This document shows, piece after piece, positions 4,331-8,687 of a stretch of 8,687 bases of DNA. The stretch comes from Chloroflexota bacterium. GTDB taxonomy: Bacteria > Chloroflexota > Anaerolineae > Promineifilales > Promineifilaceae. The first letter of the stretch is position 1. Each line of letters opens with the position of its first letter. Location: positions 1 to 8,687 of the forward strand of contig CAUJGI010000494.1 of NCBI GenBank assembly GCA_963169155.1, given 5' to 3'. The notes below the pieces were generated by a model. The model saw nothing but the letters and a program-made list of their open reading frames with translations, searched no databases and was not told the DNA's origin. Made by a program: the position numbers and the translations under genes.

Positions 4331-5626
4331 TCAGACGATATCGCCGCGCTCGACGCGAATGGCTTCGGTGAGCTTTTCCAGATCGCGCCGGTTGCGCCAG
4401 TAGTTAACCATTTCACGGGCCTTGGCCGGTTTGCTTTGCCCCGGCAGCGATTCAAAATCCATGCCCAGGTCAAAACAAAGCGTGCGCAGCTCATCCAGGT
4501 CGAAGGAATCAACCAGGGCGTGACGAATGCGGGCCAGCTCGGCACCAGAGGGGGTTGGCAGAGCAGGCTGAGCTGGTTCCTGTCGGGCATACTGCCGCAG
4601 CCAGGTCTGGAAAATACGGCCGTTAATACACACCGCCGCATCCGCCCGGTACAGCAAGCCATAGCCGTGCAGGCGGCGCACAATGGCGTCTAGTTCGAGG
4701 GACGGGTAATTGAGGTCGGTTAACGGCCGTTCCCCACTTACCGTCAGCAAAACGGCCCGTTCGCTGGTGGTAAAACTGTGCCACCACTGGTCAAAATAGG
4801 GGGCCAGGTCGGCAGCCAGCTGCTGCCGGATTAGCTCGGCATCGGGCAAACCGCCCGCCCGGATGCGCTGGAACCACTTAGCGGCCGTCGCCTGCACAAA
4901 AAAGGGCATCGATCCTGCCAGTTCCTGAATGGCCATCACATCGTCTTCGCTAAACGTCACGCCGCCTTTGGCCGCCGGGATGTCAATCAGCGCCATCGCC
5001 TCCGTCAGCTCCAGGGCCGACATGTAAATCGGCGTCGGGTAAAAGATGTTGTAGAAGGGGGAAGTTGGCGGCAGGCCGAGGCGGGTGCCCAGGGTGTACA
5101 AATCCCAGTAGGATGCGGTGACGCAGGCCAGGTCATAGTCCAGCACGCCCGTCATGGCCCGCAGCTCGGTCAGGAAGTCATGGGTAAACGCTTCGGTGCG
5201 CAGGTGGTCAAATTCGTCCAGCAGCAGCACAATGCGCTGCCCGGGAAACTGGCACAGGTACGCCTCTATATCATATAGCTTGGTCTGCCCCAGCGGTGAT
5301 TCTTTCCACAAATAGCCGGTTTTACCTTTGCCTAACGCCACCTTCAGCCGCTGCAGCAGCCGGTAGTAAAAGTCGGCCGGGCTTTTGCAGGACGAGAGAT
5401 CGATGTAGATCATCGAATATTCATCGGGGTCTGACAGGTATTGGGCCATCGTGCTGGGATGGGCAATGTACTGCAAGAATGACGTTTTCCCGGCGCGCCG
5501 CACGCCCAAAATACTGACAGATTGCGCCTGCCGTCCACCAATGATTTCGTAGAAGCGGGTCACTTGTTCGTGACGGCCGTAAAAGTCGGCCGGATGCTTA
5601 ATAGGATGCCCAACAATGTACGACAT
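4331..5626 (-). CDS. STAND-type AAA ATPase with C-terminal death-like/effector-associated-type domain
   Basis: A 431-residue P-loop ATPase of the STAND/archaeal-type ATPase group, thought to act as ligand-triggered oligomeric switches. An N-terminal DFYGRHEQ box (14-21) precedes Walker A GVRRAGKT (41-48), then Walker B LLLDEFD (134-140). Residues about 282-345 look like a winged helix (SERAVLL...LVRRLHGYGLL-type pattern), ending INGRIFQTWL. After a proline-rich linker (350-358), residues 361-431 form a separate helical domain with the pattern F-D-L-D-E-L-R-T-L-C, then D-F-E-S-L-PG and K-A-R-E-M-V. This resembles the small death-like or effector-associated domains (EAD) of bacterial conflict ATPases; I cannot assign its exact type. 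ATG 5626 has GGAG ten bases upstream, a loose fit. It lies 108 bases after the larger ATPase gene, probably in one operon. An effector recruited through the C-terminal domain is expected but not seen here. Confidence 0.85.
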   Translation of the reverse strand: MSYIVGHPIKHPADFYGRHEQVTRFYEIIGGRQAQSVSILGVRRAGKTSFLQYIAHPSTMAQYLSDPDEYSMIYIDLSSCKSPADFYYRLLQRLKVALGKGKTGYLWKESPLGQTKLYDIEAYLCQFPGQRIVLLLDEFDHLRTEAFTHDFLTELRAMTGVLDYDLACVTASYWDLYTLGTRLGLPPTSPFYNIFYPTPIYMSALELTEAMALIDIPAAKGGVTFSEDDVMAIQELAGSMPFFVQATAAKWFQRIRAGGLPDAELIRQQLAADLAPYFDQWWHSFTTSERAVLLTVSGERPLTDLNYPSLELDAIVRRLHGYGLLYRADAAVCINGRIFQTWLRQYARQEPAQPALPTPSGAELARIRHALVDSFDLDELRTLCFDLGMDFESLPGQSKPAKAREMVNYWRNRRDLEKLTEAIRVERGDIV

Positions 5627-5650
5627 AAAAATACAGCTCCACCAAAATCC

Positions 5651-5695
5651 CAGAATCGTCCCAAACTAGCAATACATTCTCGGTTTGCGATTCTG
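5651..5695. repeat. 8-bp inverted repeat between the two ATPase genes
   Basis: CAGAATCG (5651-5658) and CGATTCTG (5688-5695) are perfect inverted arms separated by 29 bases, with a possible inner AAAC/GTTT pairing. They sit in the 108-base gap that holds no gene and no convincing promoter. A regulator site, an RNA stem that tunes the second gene or chance are all possible. Confidence 0.35.
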
Positions 5696-5734
5696 CTGGC
5701 AGCGTCCGTTCCCCAAAGCGCGGGAAATGTCCGC

Positions 5735-8687
5735 TTAAGTCGTTGATAAGAGTGATCCCAAAGGATGTTTGCGCGCCACCCAGCGACGCAGCAGGTCAAA
5801 GGAAATGGCATAAGCGTAATCTTTGCTGATCAGCGTGGGTTCCCAGCCGTTGGGTTGGGCCAGCCGCCGCTGAATTTGCCGCTCAACCGACACCCGCGTC
5901 AGCAGCCGCCGCACTTCCAGCTGCTTCAGGGCCATGTTGATGGCATCTTCAGAGTAGGTGGTTTCGCGCAGCCGCGATGAAATCTCGGCGCGCGACACGC
6001 TTTCCTCACCAATGTCATGGGTACCGGCCAGGGATGCCATTACGAAGCGCTCTACGGCCGTACTCTCATTCCAAAGATGCTGCAAATGACTATCATCCTC
6101 TTCAATCACCAGGTTGATTGTGTCACGCACGTCCCCAATCGTAATCAGCTTGCTGCGCCGCCCTTCCAGGTTGGTTGAACTCACCAGGCGGTGGCAGATC
6201 AGCTGGCTAAAATAGGGGTGTCCACGTGTGGTCAGCCAGATGCGATCGACCGCCAAATCATCGTACTGAATCATTGGCGCCACTGGCTCACGAATCAATG
6301 TCTCCGTCTCTTCACGACTTAATGAATCAATTTCCCGGCTAATGCCGACATGGAAAATGATGCTCCAATAATCTTCGACCAGCTGGTTGGTGCCCGCCAG
6401 AATAAAGGTTACCCGCGTCCGGTGCTGCATGAGCGAGCGCAAATAGGGGAAGATGTCCGACGACAAGCGGCCCCGCGCCACACTCTCTTGCAGCTGCTCC
6501 AACTCATCAATAATCAGCACCAGCAGCCCATTCTGCGGCAGTATGTCCTCAACCTCATCCAAAAACTGGTCAAACTCGCTGAACAGCGTGCCGTTGGACG
6601 ACCAATTTTCGCGCGGGGTAATAGTAATACCGCGCTTGTGCAGGTTGCGAATGATATGCTGGGCCAAGCGGGCAAAAAACTCGGGCATTTCACACCCGGC
6701 CAGCCGCTGCAGGTCGATGTACACCGGGTAGATGGGGTAACCAGGATATTCACGGATCGTTTTGCCCCGCTTGCCACCTACCAGTTGGTACAGCGTCGAC
6801 GTCTTGCCCATGCGCCGCTGCCCGTACAGGATGAGGGTGTGCGGCTGGGTTTTGCCCAACAGATTTTCCTCGATCCACATAAACACATCTTCGCGACCCT
6901 TATACAGCTCTTCAGACGCCGGGGTCAACGGCTTGCCCACCACGTACGGATTGTCGATGTGGAACAGCGAGCGCTCCTGCGCCTGGAAGTTCACCGGCTT
7001 TTCGATGAGCTGGCGGTATTCGTGGCCGCGCACGTCGTAGTAGGTGGCACGCAGGGTGAGGCTGGTTTGCTTCTCACGCGGCTGCAGCCAGATAGACACC
7101 GGGAATTCTTGCCCGGCATCCAGGGTGCCTACGGACAAAACGGCCGATTCCCGCTCCGTTTCATACCCTGTCGAAGGCAGCACTTCCAGCGTCACGTTCT
7201 CCATCAGGCTGCCAAACAGCGGGTTGATCAGCCGGGCAACCACGTTGGCCCGCCCACGGCTGACCACCACATCCTCGGTTTCCAGCTCAAAGTCCAGCGA
7301 CACCATCAGGTCCGACCCTTCCGTGGAAGTGATTTCACCCAACTCCTGCAAAATCATGCGGGTCGTCTCGGAAATGGGCCGGTTGTCGATGGTGCGCAGG
7401 CGCTCAATCTCGGCGCGGGACACCAGGATGTTTTCGCGGTCCTTGGAAAAACGCTGGGCGTACCAGTCAAACTCTTCCCGGCTCAGCGGATGGCGCGGCA
7501 GCAGTTCAATCTGGAAAATGCGGAATTCGTAATCCTTAAAGACATATTCACGGCGCGAGAACTGCCGCCGTTGCACCGGCTTAAACTCGTGCACAATGCG
7601 GTAATCTTTGGGGCTGCGAATGCCCAGCTCTTCCTGCAGCTCGCGCTGGATGGCCCGGGCAAAGGAGTCGCGGTCGCCTTTCTGGTTGTCCACCTTACCG
7701 CCGACCAGGTTGAACATGCCCCAGTTACTGTTCCACTGCAGCAGGTATTTACGGTCTTCGCCGCTGCCTACGGTGATGGCGGCAAAAGAACTGCGCTGGC
7801 GTAAATTACTGAGGACTTCGGTGAGTTCCGACGGCCGTTCCCCACCCTCAATTGCCTGCTTACCGGAAACCAGCGCCGAAATCAGCGCCAGGCGTTTGGC
7901 CCACGGCGCACTGTCGAGCCCTTTGAACTTCAGCGCTGCCACGCTGTGGAAGAAAACCGCCACCGGGAAATGATACTTAAACCGCTCCGGACTGTACGTT
8001 TCGGCGATTTGGCGCAGTGAAAAGAGGAAGTAGAGCAGGTTTTCCGAATACATCGGGAAGTGCGTGTACAGATTGTCGTACCATTCCGGCTGGAAGTCGC
8101 GCAGGCTGGCCAGGAAATCTTCAAAGGAGTGTTCGGCCGTTTGCAGCAGCACATTTTCTACCAGCAGGGCAAACTGCGTGGCCGTGGTTTCATCCCACAG
8201 ACCCTCGTCCACCATTTCTTTGTAGAGACGATACAAAATATGAGTACGGAACTCCACTTCCAACTTGGCCAGGTCAAAATAGACATGCCCCGGCCGGGCA
8301 TCGGAAAAGTCGATAAACCAGACCGGCATCTCATCGCTGACCTCCACCAGGATGTTGCTGGTGTTTAAATCGCCGTGCACCACCGGTGACACCTGCGGGA
8401 TGGGCCCAATCATGTCCTCACGGCCGATTTCCCACAGCAAACAGCGCACGTTGGTAATGGGCGACAAAAATCGGCCCGACGCAAATTCAAAGGCATCGCT
8501 GTCGAAATCAAACGGCGTACCGGTGATGGACTCAATGCTTTGCGCCAGGATCGTCTCATCGGTGGACTTTACCCGCCCGCGTACGCTGATGCGCTTGCCG
8601 CGCCGGAAGACGGGATGTGTCAGCATCTGCCGCTGCGACTGCCGCAGCCGAATCTTAAAGCGCAAAATCGGGTGATTTTTGTCTTTG
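5735..8687 (-). CDS. Kinase-like / Nudix / beta-sandwich / STAND ATPase / winged-helix multidomain protein (5' end outside window)
   Basis: At least 983 residues are visible; the frame stays open to the right edge, so the N-terminus is missing. Numbering here starts at the in-frame TTG at 8665. Residues about 60-260 are an aminoglycoside-phosphotransferase-like kinase domain with catalytic loop HGDLNTSN (97-104; Asp99, Asn104) and metal-binding IDF (118-120), then DLAKLEVEF (131-139). It recalls the ternary-complex-associated phosphotransferase domains of conflict systems. Residues about 290-440 are a Nudix hydrolase with RELQEELGI (341-349) intact. Residues about 452-560 look like an immunoglobulin-type beta-sandwich. 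A STAND-type ATPase follows: GQRRMGKT (615-622), LVLIIDE (715-721), ILAGTN (755-760). A winged helix occupies about 864-965. It lies upstream of the 431-residue ATPase gene in the same direction. Substrates of the kinase and Nudix parts are unknown; a signalling or defence switch is inferred. Confidence 0.85.
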   Translation of the reverse strand, partial: KDKNHPILRFKIRLRQSQRQMLTHPVFRRGKRISVRGRVKSTDETILAQSIESITGTPFDFDSDAFEFASGRFLSPITNVRCLLWEIGREDMIGPIPQVSPVVHGDLNTSNILVEVSDEMPVWFIDFSDARPGHVYFDLAKLEVEFRTHILYRLYKEMVDEGLWDETTATQFALLVENVLLQTAEHSFEDFLASLRDFQPEWYDNLYTHFPMYSENLLYFLFSLRQIAETYSPERFKYHFPVAVFFHSVAALKFKGLDSAPWAKRLALISALVSGKQAIEGGERPSELTEVLSNLRQRSSFAAITVGSGEDRKYLLQWNSNWGMFNLVGGKVDNQKGDRDSFARAIQRELQEELGIRSPKDYRIVHEFKPVQRRQFSRREYVFKDYEFRIFQIELLPRHPLSREEFDWYAQRFSKDRENILVSRAEIERLRTIDNRPISETTRMILQELGEITSTEGSDLMVSLDFELETEDVVVSRGRANVVARLINPLFGSLMENVTLEVLPSTGYETERESAVLSVGTLDAGQEFPVSIWLQPREKQTSLTLRATYYDVRGHEYRQLIEKPVNFQAQERSLFHIDNPYVVGKPLTPASEELYKGREDVFMWIEENLLGKTQPHTLILYGQRRMGKTSTLYQLVGGKRGKTIREYPGYPIYPVYIDLQRLAGCEMPEFFARLAQHIIRNLHKRGITITPRENWSSNGTLFSEFDQFLDEVEDILPQNGLLVLIIDELEQLQESVARGRLSSDIFPYLRSLMQHRTRVTFILAGTNQLVEDYWSIIFHVGISREIDSLSREETETLIREPVAPMIQYDDLAVDRIWLTTRGHPYFSQLICHRLVSSTNLEGRRSKLITIGDVRDTINLVIEEDDSHLQHLWNESTAVERFVMASLAGTHDIGEESVSRAEISSRLRETTYSEDAINMALKQLEVRRLLTRVSVERQIQRRLAQPNGWEPTLISKDYAYAISFDLLRRWVARKHPLGSLLSTT

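Noticed and set aside
6350..7804. Long open frame on the plus strand opposite the large ATPase gene (484 codons)
   Set aside because: It is antisense to the kinase/Nudix/ATPase coding frame whose motifs are intact. Its translation is rich in His, Gln and Arg with no recognisable domain, as expected of a shadow in GC-rich DNA.
8663..8665. TTG at 8665 as the true start of the large ATPase protein
   Set aside because: The frame is open for seven more codons to the window edge and the kinase-like domain probably begins earlier, so the gene is treated as truncated by the window.

Overview
The window looks like chromosomal DNA of a free-living, moderately GC-rich bacterium. My best guess is a Chloroflexota (Anaerolineae or Ardenticatenia-like) genome. 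This is inference: the mix of multidomain STAND ATPases, a small WG/beta-flower-type protein, an orphan chelatase-I-like AAA+ gene and several kinds of dispersed intergenic palindromes fits that group, but no marker gene here proves it. A striking genome-style signature is the palindromic octamer ACGGCCGT. I counted 16 exact copies, all inside genes and in all three reading frames.

Layout. (1) Positions 1-819, plus strand: the 3' part of an O-antigen ligase/polymerase-like membrane protein, probably the end of a surface-polysaccharide locus. (2) Positions 881-1317, plus strand: a self-contained acyl carrier protein unit with its own sigma70-type promoter, strong Shine-Dalgarno, 79-codon acpP and intrinsic terminator. 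(3) Positions 1308-4146, minus strand: a probable four-gene run read from a clear promoter at 4118-4146. In transcription order it holds a small beta-rich protein, a hotdog acyl-CoA thioesterase, a BchI/ChlI-like AAA+ ATPase that overlaps the thioesterase by ATGA, and a six-helix membrane protein of unknown function. Dispersed palindromic repeats occupy two of the gaps. (4) Positions 4165-8687, minus strand: two adjacent STAND-type ATPase genes ending at a likely intrinsic terminator (4165-4200). The upstream gene runs off the right edge and encodes a kinase-like phosphotransferase, a Nudix hydrolase, a beta-sandwich, an ATPase and a winged helix. The downstream gene encodes an ATPase, a winged helix and a C-terminal death-like/effector-associated-type domain.

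How they may work together. The two ATPases have the architecture of NTP-dependent signalling or biological-conflict switches: sensor and enzymatic domains on one protein, an adaptor-like domain on the other. They are the best candidate here for an undescribed system, but function is not demonstrated, no nuclease, toxin or protease effector is visible inside the window, and the N-terminus of the large protein is missing. The acpP and thioesterase genes both concern acyl carriers but lie in opposite, separately controlled units. No tRNA, rRNA, CRISPR array or transposase gene was seen.
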